A stretch of 64,000 nucleotides of DNA from Brachybacterium sacelli (GTDB lineage: Bacteria > Actinomycetota > Actinomycetes > Actinomycetales > Dermabacteraceae). Location: assembly GCF_017876545.1 (NCBI RefSeq), contig NZ_JAGIOD010000002.1:1-64000 (forward strand). The letters are read 5' to 3'. The notes under the pieces were generated by a model, which did no database searches, was not told the DNA's origin, and was given only the letters and a program-made list of their open reading frames with translations. The position numbers and the translations under genes are program-made. Of the stretch, positions 41,723-50,868 are shown one piece after another (the stretch's first letter is position 1; every line of letters starts with the position of its first letter).

Positions 41723-42118
41723 TCACTGCTCCGTCCCGTCGGCGGAGGCCCCCTGCCCTCCCGCCGTCAGCTCCGCGAGGCCCGCGCTGCTGTCCTCCCG
41801 CAGTTGTTCGAGGTCCGCGCCGAAGTCCGCCATCCGGCATCCCTGGCCGTTGGGCTTGACCACGATGCCCTCCGTCTCCCAGTGGGGGAGCGTGCGGGCG
41901 AGCAGCGGATGGTCGCCGGAGGCATTGGTGACGCGCCACCACGGAACCCCGGAGCCCCAGGTGCGCAGGATGCGCCCGACCAGACGGGGCCCGACGCCGA
42001 CGACGGCGCCCACCTCGCCGTAGGCGGCGACCCGGCCCGGTGGGATGGCCTCGACCACGCGCAGCACCCGCTCGACCGTGAGGTCGTCCATCCGGGTGTG
42101 GGGGCGTTCGAGGGGCAT
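41723..42118 (-). CDS. MGMT-like DNA-binding protein (alkyltransferase-like)
   Basis: This 131-residue protein has the C-terminal DNA-binding fold of O6-alkylguanine-DNA alkyltransferase (RVLRVVEAIPPGRVAAYGEV, then GVPWWRVTNASG). The acceptor PCHRV motif is replaced by PWWRV, so the reactive cysteine is missing. That defines alkyltransferase-like proteins, which flag O6-alkylguanine lesions for nucleotide-excision repair. A CAGAAT hexamer is six bases before the ATG at 42118, so leaderless start is likely. It lies divergent from the thiosulfate transporter gene. Confidence 0.88.
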   Translation of the reverse strand: MPLERPHTRMDDLTVERVLRVVEAIPPGRVAAYGEVGAVVGVGPRLVGRILRTWGSGVPWWRVTNASGDHPLLARTLPHWETEGIVVKPNGQGCRMADFGADLEQLREDSSAGLAELTAGGQGASADGTEQ

Positions 42119-42187
42119 GGGGCAATTCTGGCACTCGGCCGTCGTGTCCCCCGTGACACCCGGGTTCCGCTTATGGAGCACATTAGT

Positions 42188-42199
42188 TAGCGTGTCGGG
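42188..42199 (+). promoter_or_regulatory. Leaderless promoter -10 of the YeeE/TsuA gene
   Basis: TAGCGT (42188-42193) plus six bases ends at the ATG at 42200; there is no ribosome binding site. Confidence 0.5.
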
Positions 42200-43267
42200 A
42201 TGATCCTCACCGGCCTCGTCCTCGGCGCCGCGCTGGGCTATGTCCTCCAGCGCTCGCGCTTCTGCGTCACCGGCGCCTTCCGCGACCTGTACATGGCGCG
42301 CTCCGCCCGATACTTCATCCCGTTCCTGCTGGCCATCGCCATCCAGGCGATCGGTGTGGGCGTCCTGACGGGCCTCGGCGTGATCGCCCCCGAGCCCGCG
42401 AGCTTCGCCCCGCTGGCAGTCATCGGCGGAGGTCTGCTGTTCGGCGTGGGCATCATCATGGCCGGCGGCTGCGCCACCGGCACCTACTACCGTGCCGGCG
42501 AAGGCCTGCTCGGCTCCTGGGTCGCCCTGATCTTCTACGCACTGTTCGCCGCGATCATGAAGTACGGGCCGCTGGCCGGATTCAACGAGGCCGCGCGCGC
42601 TCGCACGGTCGGCGACGCGACGCTCCAGGAGACCCTCGGCGTGAGCGTGTGGGTCCCCATCGTCGTGTTCGCCGCGATCGTCGCCGTGCTCGTGGTCCGT
42701 CAGGTCCGTCGCAACGCCCGGCACCGGACCGCGACGCTGCCGGCCCGCCGCTCCGGCCTGGGCCACTACCTCGCCGACGTCGCCTGGAGCCCTTGGGTGG
42801 GCGGCGTGCTGCTGGGCCTGATCGCCCTCGCCGCCTGGCCGCTGTCCACCGCGGCCGGACGCAACGGAGGCCTGGGGATCACCACGCCGTCGGCCAACAT
42901 CGTCACCTTCCTGACCACGGGCGACGTGACCCTCGTGGACTGGTCGATGATGCTGGTGCTGGGCATCCTGCTGGGCTCCTTCGTCGCCGCCAAGCTCTCC
43001 GGCGAGTTCCGCTGGCGCGTGCCGGATGCGTCCACGATGCTGCGCAGCGCCGGCGGCGGCGTGGCGATGGGCATCGGCGCCTCCCTCGCGGGCGGTTGCA
43101 CGATCGGCAACTCCCTCGTGGAGACCAGCCTGTTCAGCTACCAGGGCTGGGTGTCGCTGATCGCGATCATGCTCGGCACCTGGGGCGCCGCCTGGGTGTT
43201 CCTGGTGCGCCCCCAGAAGGCCGCTGCCGCGAACCGTCCCGCCCCGGTGCTCACGCCCGCCGCCTGA
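42200..43267 (+). CDS. tsuA: YeeE/YedE-type thiosulfate transporter
   Basis: This 355-residue membrane protein of the YeeE/YedE family has about nine hydrophobic helices. Paired cysteine-containing loops ERSRFCVTGAFRDL-like (here QRSRFCVTGAFRDL), GGCATGTYYRAGEG and GGCTIGNSLVETSLFS are the motifs that pass thiosulfate in TsuA. A tusA-like gene follows after 61 bases, as in the tsuA-tsuB pair. It probably imports thiosulfate for cysteine synthesis. The gene symbol is by family. Confidence 0.9.
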   Translation: MILTGLVLGAALGYVLQRSRFCVTGAFRDLYMARSARYFIPFLLAIAIQAIGVGVLTGLGVIAPEPASFAPLAVIGGGLLFGVGIIMAGGCATGTYYRAGEGLLGSWVALIFYALFAAIMKYGPLAGFNEAARARTVGDATLQETLGVSVWVPIVVFAAIVAVLVVRQVRRNARHRTATLPARRSGLGHYLADVAWSPWVGGVLLGLIALAAWPLSTAAGRNGGLGITTPSANIVTFLTTGDVTLVDWSMMLVLGILLGSFVAAKLSGEFRWRVPDASTMLRSAGGGVAMGIGASLAGGCTIGNSLVETSLFSYQGWVSLIAIMLGTWGAAWVFLVRPQKAAAANRPAPVLTPAA

Positions 43268-43328
43268 GACTGGCCCGCACCGGCCGGCCTCCCAGATTCC
43301 GCAGACCACCACCCGACAAGGAGTCCTC

Positions 43329-43559
43329 ATGACCGCCTACACCCTCGAGACCAACGGGGCCGTCTGCCCCTTCCCGCTGATCGACGCGAAGAGCGCGATG
43401 GAGCAGCTGAGCTCCGGTGATGACCTGGTCATCGGATTCGACTGCACCCAGGCCACAGATTCCCTGCCCCAGTGGGCCGCGGAGGACGGCCACGAGGTGG
43501 TCGCCTTCGACCGGGTCGGGGACGCCGGCTGGTCCATCACCGTCCGCAAGGGCGTCTGA
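43329..43559 (+). CDS. tsuB: TusA/TsuB-type sulfur-carrier protein
   Basis: This 76-residue sulfur-carrier protein has the reactive cysteine in AVCPFPLIDAK (CPxP motif), followed by the two-layer sandwich fold. It takes the persulfide or thiosulfate sulfur from the transporter upstream. AAGGAG lies five bases before the ATG. Forms an operon with the transporter and is followed by a strong terminator. Confidence 0.9.
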   Translation: MTAYTLETNGAVCPFPLIDAKSAMEQLSSGDDLVIGFDCTQATDSLPQWAAEDGHEVVAFDRVGDAGWSITVRKGV

Positions 43560-43579
43560 GCGTCACGACCTCGCACGCC

Positions 43580-43616
43580 AGTGCCCGGGGCCCCGCATCG
43601 GGGCCCCGGGCACTTT
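43580..43616. terminator. Rho-independent terminator after tsuAB
   Basis: A perfect 16-base GC-rich stem (43580-43595 with 43599-43614), three-base loop and short T-run. The neighbouring minus-strand gene ends 16 bases further on, so it may act in both directions. Confidence 0.9.
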
Positions 43617-43631
43617 CGTCATCGGCAGCCG

Positions 43632-45779
43632 TCAGCGGCGCGGCTCGGTGCCGTCCTCCGGGGTGCCTCCCTCGGCGGAGTCGTCTCCCGGGGCCCGGAA
43701 CTCCGGCGGCCGCGGCGCGAGGTCACCGCTTTCGTCGGTGAGCGGCTCCTCGCCTCCCGGCTGCCCCTCCTCCTCGCCCTGCAGACGCTGCTCGTAGCCG
43801 TCCTGCCGGAACTCGTCGGGCTCCGCGCCGTACTGGCCCTCACCATAGGGAGAGGTTCCGGTACGGGCGGCCTGGGAGTAGCCGCCCGCGGGGCCCGCCT
43901 CCGGGCCGGACCGGTTCTGGCCCTCCGGCTCGGTGCGGGCCGTGCCGGTCGCCGGATCCTGCGCCCCGGACGGGCCGTCGCTCCCGAGCGGCCTGGCGCC
44001 GCCCTCCTGCGGAGAGCCGGCCGTGTCGCCGGAGACGGGCACCCCCGGAGAGCCGACGATGTCCTCCTCCCGGCTCACCCCACGGGTCCGGCGCTCCTGG
44101 TCGGAGGGCTGCTCGGGAGCGGTGGCGCCACCCGGATCCGACGAGCGCTGGACCGGACGCCCGGTGTCCTGGATCCGGTGGTCCTGCTCGCTCCCCGCCT
44201 CACCGTGTGCGACGGGTGCGTCGAAGGCTTCCTCGTCGAGGGGGTCCTCGGTGATCGTGGCGCCATCAGTCTGGTCGGGCCGCTTCGTGGTGTCGTGGAC
44301 CGGTGTGGCGGTGCCGGCGTCGTCCTGGGGCGCCGAACGGTCCGCGGCGAGGTCCTCGCCACCGGGACGTCCGCGGTCGGTGTCGGGCTGTTCCCGGTTG
44401 TCATTCCCGTGCACTGAGGCGGCTGCGGCGCCGGTGCCGACGCCCGCTGCGCCGGCGACGCCCGCCGTGGCGGCGCCGGATCCGGTGCCGCGACGGTCCT
44501 CGCCGCCCCGGGTGTCGTGGCCCTCGTGCTGCGGGGCGTCTCCGTCGCGGGCAGGGCCGCCGGTGTCCGATCGAGCGCCGGTGTCCTGGTTCCGGGGTTC
44601 CTGTGCGGTCTCTTCCTCGCCCTGTGCGACGCGGTCCTGGAGGGTCTCCTCGTCGAGGGGCTCCTCGGTGATAGTGGCGCTGTCGGTCTCGTCCCTGGGG
44701 GAGGAACCCTCCGTGGCGGGGTCCTCGCCACCGCGACGTCCGTGGTCGGTGTGGGCCTGCTCCTGGTCGTCGTTCCCGTGGGCGGAGGCGGCTGCGGCGC
44801 CGGTGCCGACGCCTGCTGCGCCGGCGACGCCCGCCGTGGCGGCGCCGGATCCGGTGCCGCGAGGGTCCTCATGGGCGCCGGTGTCGTTCCCGCGCGAGGC
44901 TTGCTCCTGACCGACGGGACGGTCTCCGGCGTGCTCTCCGGTGGTGCGCTGGTCCGCGGTGCGTCCGTCCTGCGGGGAGACCCCTGGATCGACCTGATCG
45001 TCGCGGTGCGAACCCGTGTGGGCGTCCTGCGGAGCGGCCGTGCCCGCTCGGGCCGCTTCCTCCCGCGGGGTCTCGGCGGCCTCGCCGCGGTGCGCGGGGG
45101 CTTCGTCGGCCGCGGCATGGTCCTGCCGGGCGCCGGGCTCCTGGGTGACATCACGCGTGGACGACTGCTCCCCGCGCGAGCCCTGGTCCTTTCCGTGGTC
45201 GTCGTCGCGTCCGTGCGCCGACGCCGCGGCGGCCCCGCCGCCGACGCCGGCAGCCCCGGCGGCACCGGCCGCGGCCGCGCCGCTGCCGGAGCCCTCCTTC
45301 TCGCGACCCTCGTGGTCATCCCGACGGGTGGGGGCGGCCGAGCCGTCCTCGTCGGCACCGACCGGTCCGCGTCCGTCATCGGGGGTGTCGGGATCGAGAC
45401 GGTCGGCTTCGTCGCGACGCTGCTGGACGTCGTGGCGATCCTCCTCGACGGCGGAGCGCTGCTCCTCGGCCTGGGCGCGTCGGCGCTCGGCGGCGAGCTG
45501 CTCCTCCTCCGCCTCCGTGGCCTTCTGGTCGGCCTGCAGACCGGCGCGGTCGGCCTCGAGCTCGCTCTCCTTGGCCGTCAGATCGCGCTGCTTGACTGAC
45601 TTCTCGTCTTTCTGCGCCTGCTCGCGGAGCTCGGCGGCTCGCCGCCGGTCCTCCTCCTGCTGGCGGGCCTTGCGTCTCTTCGACGACAACACCCCCGCCA
45701 CGATCAGCACGATCAGTATGACGAGGACCACCACGATGATCCCGATGAGGAGAGGGGTGGAGATCGGAAAGTCGTTCAT
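43632..45779 (-). CDS. Single-pass membrane protein with Gly/Ala and acidic repeats
   Basis: This 715-residue protein has one N-terminal membrane helix (about residues 9-31), a charged coiled-coil stretch (about 35-125, RRRAAELREQAQKDEKSVKQ onwards) and a long low-complexity tail. The tail contains three copies of a Gly/Ala-rich, glycine-zipper-like segment (about 163-189, 308-335, 431-459; AGVAGAAGVGTGAAAAS). A conserved acidic element ATITEEPLDEETLQD follows two of them. It probably sits at the membrane with its tail inside the cell, but topology is not certain. Function unknown. AAGGAG lies six bases before the ATG. Confidence 0.7.
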   Translation of the reverse strand: MNDFPISTPLLIGIIVVVLVILIVLIVAGVLSSKRRKARQQEEDRRRAAELREQAQKDEKSVKQRDLTAKESELEADRAGLQADQKATEAEEEQLAAERRRAQAEEQRSAVEEDRHDVQQRRDEADRLDPDTPDDGRGPVGADEDGSAAPTRRDDHEGREKEGSGSGAAAAGAAGAAGVGGGAAAASAHGRDDDHGKDQGSRGEQSSTRDVTQEPGARQDHAAADEAPAHRGEAAETPREEAARAGTAAPQDAHTGSHRDDQVDPGVSPQDGRTADQRTTGEHAGDRPVGQEQASRGNDTGAHEDPRGTGSGAATAGVAGAAGVGTGAAAASAHGNDDQEQAHTDHGRRGGEDPATEGSSPRDETDSATITEEPLDEETLQDRVAQGEEETAQEPRNQDTGARSDTGGPARDGDAPQHEGHDTRGGEDRRGTGSGAATAGVAGAAGVGTGAAAASVHGNDNREQPDTDRGRPGGEDLAADRSAPQDDAGTATPVHDTTKRPDQTDGATITEDPLDEEAFDAPVAHGEAGSEQDHRIQDTGRPVQRSSDPGGATAPEQPSDQERRTRGVSREEDIVGSPGVPVSGDTAGSPQEGGARPLGSDGPSGAQDPATGTARTEPEGQNRSGPEAGPAGGYSQAARTGTSPYGEGQYGAEPDEFRQDGYEQRLQGEEEGQPGGEEPLTDESGDLAPRPPEFRAPGDDSAEGGTPEDGTEPRR
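44416..44493. repeat. 78-base direct repeat, copy 1
   Basis: It is near-identical to 44785-44862 (one mismatch seen). It encodes the Gly/Ala-rich segment of the membrane protein. Confidence 0.85.
44785..44862. repeat. 78-base direct repeat, copy 2
   Basis: Partner of 44416-44493, 369 bases away. Such identity in a coding repeat allows slippage or recombination and copy-number change. Confidence 0.85.
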
Positions 45780-45954
45780 GGTCGGCTCCTTGCATCTGGG
45801 ACAGGGCCCTGACAGACCGGATGTGATCCGGCTCTCACGGGTGATTCCACCAGATGTGCGGTCGCGATGGTGACATTTCCGCAACGATCGACCATTCGGA
45901 CGGGTCCGGGCGGCAGTGGCAGACGCTTTCCCGAAGCGGCATCGCGGACGCCGG

Positions 45955-45968
45955 TAGGGTGTGTCCCC
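45955..45968 (+). promoter_or_regulatory. Leaderless-type promoter -10 of jetB
   Basis: TAGGGT (45955-45960) lies eight bases before the GTG at 45969, the same arrangement as for jetA. Confidence 0.5.
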
Positions 45969-46682
45969 GTGACCAGCTCAGTGCCCCGTACCGAAACCGA
46001 TGACGCCCGGGAGGCCGGTGTCGAGGACGCGACGTCGCTGCCCGGCACCGCGCTGGTCGAGGATTCCCGCCGGGTCCTCGTGCACCTGCTGCAGGGTCCG
46101 TTCCTCGACGGTCGCCGCGACCCCGCGCGCTATGCCCAGCTGCTGCGCGATCGCGCGGGCATCGAGGCCCGCCTGGCGGATCTCTTCCTCGAGCTCGTGG
46201 TCGACGACGACGCCCAGGTCGCCTTCGTGCGCCAGAGCGAGGCCGACCCCGACGCCCCCAAGCTGCTGCGCCGGCTGACCGGACTGAACCGCCTCGATTC
46301 GGTGCTGCTGCTGGTGCTGCGCCAGATGCTGCTGACCCAGTCCTCCCGCGGGCAGCGCACCGTGGTCTCCGAGGCAGAGGTCCAGCAAGCGCTGGCCGCC
46401 TATCGCCGCACCACCTCGACCGATGAGGCCGGCTTCGCCAAGGAGGTCCGCGCCTCGATCGCCAAGATCCAGCGCGCCGGACTGCTCGACGAGCAGGGCG
46501 ACGACTACGAGGTCTCCCCGGTGCTGCGCCTGATGATCGGCCCCGACACCGCCCGCGAGTTCATCGCGCTGTACCGCCAGGCGGGCGTCGGCGGCCTCGA
46601 GGATCCGACCGATGACGGCGCCGACGGCGAGGACGAGGGCGCCGGCACCGCCGGTTCCGGCGGGAGCACCGAGACGGACTGA
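45969..46682 (+). CDS. jetB: Wadjet JetB / MksE-like protein (DUF4194)
   Basis: This 237-residue protein matches DUF4194. VLVHLLQGPFLDGRRDPARY opens the family core, followed by LFLELVVDDDAQVAFVRQSE, RLDSVLLLVLRQMLL, and a winged-helix-like C-terminal half ending VSPVLRLMIGPDTAREF. JetB (MukE-like) binds the kleisin JetA. The partners are at 38393 and 63030 on the same strand. An in-frame upstream ATG at 45867 exists, but the GTG behind TAGGGT is preferred. The tail (Gly/Asp/Thr) is disordered. Confidence 0.82.
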   Translation: MTSSVPRTETDDAREAGVEDATSLPGTALVEDSRRVLVHLLQGPFLDGRRDPARYAQLLRDRAGIEARLADLFLELVVDDDAQVAFVRQSEADPDAPKLLRRLTGLNRLDSVLLLVLRQMLLTQSSRGQRTVVSEAEVQQALAAYRRTTSTDEAGFAKEVRASIAKIQRAGLLDEQGDDYEVSPVLRLMIGPDTAREFIALYRQAGVGGLEDPTDDGADGEDEGAGTAGSGGSTETD

Positions 46683-46892
46683 CGGATCAGTTTCCCGACC
46701 GAGCGGTAGGGCCTCGACAGGTGAACAGGGCCCACCTGGGGCGGGACCGCTGCCGTCGCGGTGCTCCTGCGGCACGGGGATTGCCTGATCGCTCGCCGTA
46801 TGAGGGCATACCCTCATGCGGCGTCCAGCAGGGGTGATGCCGCGCGATCCGTGAAGAGTCGACGGGGGCGCGGATCCGAGGAGGTTCTCGAC

Positions 46893-46928
46893 GTGGGCCA
46901 GCACAGTGACGTGGGCCAGCACAGTGAC
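46893..46928 (+). repeat. 18-base tandem duplication at the start of a glycosyltransferase gene
   Basis: GTGGGCCAGCACAGTGAC occurs twice back to back (46893-46910 and 46911-46928). Each copy begins with a possible GTG start codon; only the first has a well-placed GAGGAGG eight bases upstream. It encodes VGQHSD twice. Confidence 0.9.
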
Positions 46929-48839
46929 GAGCGCCCGCTCGTGTCGCTCGTGATCCCGGTGTACAACTCCATGCCGTATCTCCTCGAGACGCTCGACGCG
47001 ATCCCGGGGCAGGGGTTGAGTCCGGCGGCGCTCGAGGTGGTTCTGGTCGACGACGGCTCGGACGACGGCTCCGAGAGGGTCCTGGCCGAGTACACGGCGA
47101 AGAACCCGAACTACCGTCTGCTGGCCCAACCCAATTCCGGCGGCCCGGCCGACCCCTGCAACAAGGGGGTCGCCGCCGCACGGGGGAAGTACTTCTTCGT
47201 CCTCGGCTCGGACGACGTGCTCACCCCCGGGTCGCTCGGTGAGCTCGCGGCCTACGCGGAGGCGGAGGGGTCCGACATCGTCCTGGCGAAGATGGCAGGA
47301 CTGAACGGCCGTCATGCTCCGGGATCGATGTTCACGAAGTCCACGGCCGATGCGCACCTGGTCAAGGACCGTCTGTTCAACTCGCTCACCGCGATCAAGC
47401 TGTTCCGCACCGACCTGGTGACGAAGACCGGAGCCCACAATCCGACGCACCTGAGGATCGGCTCGGACCAGCCGTTCACGGCGGCCTGCTATCTCGTGGC
47501 CCGGAAGATCAGCGTGCGCGCCGATCGGGACTACGTGCTCATCCGGAAGCGGGACGACGGCAAGAACGTCACCTCCACCCCCCGGACCTCGAGGGAGTAC
47601 GCGGACCTGCTGGCCGCCACCGTCGAGGTGATCGTCCGCTGGAGTGAGCCGGGTGAGCTCCGCGACGGCGTGCTCCACCGGCCCGTCCACGGGGCGCTGC
47701 GCAAGACCCTCCTGCCGCGCTTCCTCGACCTCGACGAGGACGAGCAGGACGCGGTGGTGTCCGAGATCCGAGGGGTGATGACCCCGGTGTTCTCCCCGCG
47801 GGTGGCCGGGCATCTGGGTTCCCTGGACCGTCTGAAGGTGCGCCTCGCCCTGGCAGGGCGCACCGACCTGCTGCGGAGGCTGATCGGCTGGGAGCAGCAG
47901 GGCGGCACGGACAGGCTCGTCCACGACGAGAACGGCTTCCGTCTGGACCTGCCGACGGATCTCGTCGCGTCGATCGGGCCGGAGCGGCTTCGCGACGTCA
48001 AGGTCGTCGGCGTCGCGACCCTCGAGGACCTCACCGTCGAGGGCGGGGTGCTCCGGCTCGAAGCCAGCGCGCACGTCCGCCACGGCGTCGACCCGCCGGA
48101 CTCCGTCGCGCTGCGGCTGCGCCGACGGGGGAGCGAGGACTGGTTCGATGTGCCCGCCGCCCCTCTGCGCATCATCGGGCGGGGCGGGGCCAGGGCTCTG
48201 TCCTTCCGGACCCACGTCGAGACCGGGCGGCTCGACCGGGGGATCTGGGACCTGTCCGTCCTCCAGCGGTCCGGGGACGACGAGCTCGAGAACCGGCTCG
48301 GCCGCAACCGGTCCGATCGGGTCCCGGGGGACCGTCGGCGCCTCGTCGACGACGACGCGCCGCGCGAGATCGGTGTCGCCTACTTCACGCAGGGCTATGG
48401 CAACCTGTCGCTGGACATCGGATTCACCCTCCAGCCGCGAACGGGCCCCGAGGTGAGCCTCCTCGCCCTGCTGCGGACCGGCTCCGGCGCCCGAGTGGCT
48501 CTGCTGCGCCTCATCACGACGGAGCCCGTCACGCTCACCGCGCTCCTGCCCGGTGCCTCGGGACAGGCAGGAGTGGAGCTCCCTGCCGTCCAGGTCGGGG
48601 ATGGTGTGCTCGCCGTCCATCTGCCCAGGAATCGTGACCAGGAGGAACGGCGGATCCAGGTGGAAGATTCCCTGGGTGCGGCCGTGCTCCGTCTCCCCGA
48701 GGCCGTCGAGGTCCCGGGCCTGGGGTCGCCGGAGGAGGCGCTCGCGGCAGGGGCACGAGCGGCCCGCGGTCTCGCCCGCCGCGCGGGTCTGCGACGTCCG
48801 CACCTGCTCTCGCGCCCCGCCCTGGGTGCCCGCCGATAG
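46893..48839 (+). CDS. GT2 glycosyltransferase, TarS-like
   Basis: This 648-residue protein has an N-terminal GT2 domain: VSLVIPVYNSMPYLLETLDA, VVLVDDGSDDGS, FVLGSDDVLTPGSLG and SDQPFTAACYL (catalytic ED-like position replaced by SD). The C-terminal half has beta-rich domains with YFTQGYGNLSLDIGF, a string also found in the second GT2 at 50869. It resembles TarS-type enzymes that add beta-GlcNAc to ribitol units of wall teichoic acid; the sugar is not known. The start is the GTG at 46893, with GAGGAGG upstream. Confidence 0.78.
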   Translation: MGQHSDVGQHSDERPLVSLVIPVYNSMPYLLETLDAIPGQGLSPAALEVVLVDDGSDDGSERVLAEYTAKNPNYRLLAQPNSGGPADPCNKGVAAARGKYFFVLGSDDVLTPGSLGELAAYAEAEGSDIVLAKMAGLNGRHAPGSMFTKSTADAHLVKDRLFNSLTAIKLFRTDLVTKTGAHNPTHLRIGSDQPFTAACYLVARKISVRADRDYVLIRKRDDGKNVTSTPRTSREYADLLAATVEVIVRWSEPGELRDGVLHRPVHGALRKTLLPRFLDLDEDEQDAVVSEIRGVMTPVFSPRVAGHLGSLDRLKVRLALAGRTDLLRRLIGWEQQGGTDRLVHDENGFRLDLPTDLVASIGPERLRDVKVVGVATLEDLTVEGGVLRLEASAHVRHGVDPPDSVALRLRRRGSEDWFDVPAAPLRIIGRGGARALSFRTHVETGRLDRGIWDLSVLQRSGDDELENRLGRNRSDRVPGDRRRLVDDDAPREIGVAYFTQGYGNLSLDIGFTLQPRTGPEVSLLALLRTGSGARVALLRLITTEPVTLTALLPGASGQAGVELPAVQVGDGVLAVHLPRNRDQEERRIQVEDSLGAAVLRLPEAVEVPGLGSPEEALAAGARAARGLARRAGLRRPHLLSRPALGARR

Positions 48840-48921
48840 CTCTGGGCGTGGCAAGATCGTGCGGTGCCCCGTGCGATGACGGGACACGTCCCCCTGCCCC
48901 AGGAACGAGAGGTGCGACGGC

Positions 48922-50703
48922 GTGAAGGTGATCAGTGCGCAGAAGGCCGCGGAGATGCTGTCCCTCTGGTCCGTCGTCGTGAACACCCTTGCGGTGCTCT
49001 CGATCGTCGTGGTCGTCGGCCTGGGCGACCAGCGGCTCGCCGTGATCGCCCCGCTCGTGCCGCTGGTGATCATCCTGGTGCGCCAGCGCCGCGCCCTGAC
49101 ACGTCCGCCGCGCGGCATCGGAGGCATCGGGCGGTACCTCACCGCCCGCTACCTCCTGGTCGCGACGGCAGCGGTGCTGCTGTACACCGTCGGCGACCTG
49201 CGGACCTTCGAGATCCTCGTCGCCGTCCTCGCGATCGCCGCCCTCACCCTCGAGCCGATGCTGCGTTCCCTGAACGGCGTCGCCGTGCCGTACGCGGCGA
49301 ACTTCCCGGGCCACGAGGCTCGTCAGCGGGCCTCGTTCCGCTACGGATGGATCTTCCCGCTGAACCTGCTGGGGCTGCTCGCACTCACCCTGACCGCCCT
49401 CGCTCCGACCGTCCTGCTGCTGGTCGCAGCGCTGATCTCGCTCGCCTCGCTCGTGACCTCCCTGCTGGCGATCGTGGACATCCTCGGCCGGATCCGGGAG
49501 CGTCGCCGCTTCCAGGCGCAGCTGCCCGAGACCCTCGAGGCGATGGAGCCCGGGTTCTACGTGTACTGGCACGCGCCGCCCCGCTCGGCCTTCCAGGTCA
49601 CCATGTGGCTGCCCTACCTCGAGCGGCTCGGCGTGCCCTTCGTCCTGGTCGTGCGCACCGCCGCGAACTTCCGCCAGCTCGCCGACGTGACCGACCACCC
49701 GGTGCTGCTGCGGCGTTCCCTGACGGATCTCGACGACCTCATCGTGCCGTCCGTCCGTGGGGTGTTCTACGTGAACAACGCCATGCGGAACAACCACATG
49801 GTGCGTTACGCCGAGCTGACCCACATCCAGCTCCTGCACGGGGAGTCCGACAAGGCCTCCAGTGCCACGCCGATCATCCGCATGTACGACCGGGACTTCG
49901 TGGCCGGACAGGCCGCCATCGACCGCTTCGACACCTTCGGCGTGCCGATGCGTCCCGAGATCTTCCGGATCGTCGGCCGCCCCCAGGTCGAGCACGTCGA
50001 GGAGGCGCGCGGCCAGATCGGCCGGCTCGAGGACCGCTCCGTGCTGTACGCGCCCACCTGGCTGGGCTACCAGGCCGAGACCAACTACTCCTCCCTGCCG
50101 ATCGGACCCGCGATCGTGCGGGCCCTGCTCGAGCGAGGCTGCCGGGTGGTCTTCAGACCCCATCCCTACAGCTCGCGGTCCCCGGAGCTGCGGGAGTCCT
50201 GCCGGGAGATCCGCGAGATGCTCGCGGCCGACGCCGCCGCCACCGGCCGGGAGCACCTCTACGGCGACCTCGCGGAGACCGAGATGAGCATCGTGGACTG
50301 CTTCAACGCCTCCGATGCGATGATCTCCGACGTCTCCGCCGTGGTCGGGGACTTCCTCCACTCGGGCAAGCCGCTGGCCATGGTCTCCCCGCGCACCGGG
50401 GCGGCGGAGTTCACCCGTGAGTTCCCGATGGCCCGCGCCGCCTACGTCCTGGTCTCCCAGGGCACCGAACCGACCAACCTCGACGAGGTGCTCGAGAACC
50501 TCACCGGCGCCGATCCCCACGAGGCCGAGCGGAAGCGGTGGGCGACCTATTACCTCGGCGACATCCCGCGCGAGAGCTACGCCGAGCGCTTCGTCGACGT
50601 CGCCCGCGAGGAGCTCGGCCTTCAGGCGCCCGCCCCCCGCGGCGCGTCCGACGCCGCCCCCACCCCTGAACGCACGGTTCACGGGCGTCGCCGGAGACCG
50701 TGA
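48922..50703 (+). CDS. TagF-like CDP-glycerol/ribitol phosphotransferase with N-terminal membrane region
   Basis: This 593-residue enzyme of the CDP-glycerol glycerophosphotransferase family polymerises or primes polyol-phosphate chains on a lipid carrier. The N-terminal 170 residues contain about five hydrophobic helices, an uncommon membrane anchor. The catalytic part has QLLHGESDKASS (the conserved HG), YAPTWLGYQ, VVFRPHPYSSRS and a C-terminal DAMISDVSAVVGDFLHSGKP. It starts with GTG; GAGAGG is about nine bases upstream. It lies between two TarS-like genes. Confidence 0.83.
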   Translation: MKVISAQKAAEMLSLWSVVVNTLAVLSIVVVVGLGDQRLAVIAPLVPLVIILVRQRRALTRPPRGIGGIGRYLTARYLLVATAAVLLYTVGDLRTFEILVAVLAIAALTLEPMLRSLNGVAVPYAANFPGHEARQRASFRYGWIFPLNLLGLLALTLTALAPTVLLLVAALISLASLVTSLLAIVDILGRIRERRRFQAQLPETLEAMEPGFYVYWHAPPRSAFQVTMWLPYLERLGVPFVLVVRTAANFRQLADVTDHPVLLRRSLTDLDDLIVPSVRGVFYVNNAMRNNHMVRYAELTHIQLLHGESDKASSATPIIRMYDRDFVAGQAAIDRFDTFGVPMRPEIFRIVGRPQVEHVEEARGQIGRLEDRSVLYAPTWLGYQAETNYSSLPIGPAIVRALLERGCRVVFRPHPYSSRSPELRESCREIREMLAADAAATGREHLYGDLAETEMSIVDCFNASDAMISDVSAVVGDFLHSGKPLAMVSPRTGAAEFTREFPMARAAYVLVSQGTEPTNLDEVLENLTGADPHEAERKRWATYYLGDIPRESYAERFVDVAREELGLQAPAPRGASDAAPTPERTVHGRRRRP

Positions 50704-50868
50704 GGCGTGTCCGACACCGCCCCCCGCCCCGGTCCCACCCGTCCTGATCTGCGCCGGGGCCGGTGCTACGCTTCCCGCCAGCGACAGCCCCGGCGGTCGG
50801 GGACGAGGACCGAGCGTTCAGCGGCGCTCGGCCGGTACGAGCCCGACCGCCCCGAGAGATGAGGTCCC

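Noticed and set aside
45978-49142. A 1054-codon minus-strand open frame
   Set aside because: It is antisense to jetB and the TarS-like gene and encodes no recognisable motif. Long antisense frames are expected at this GC content.
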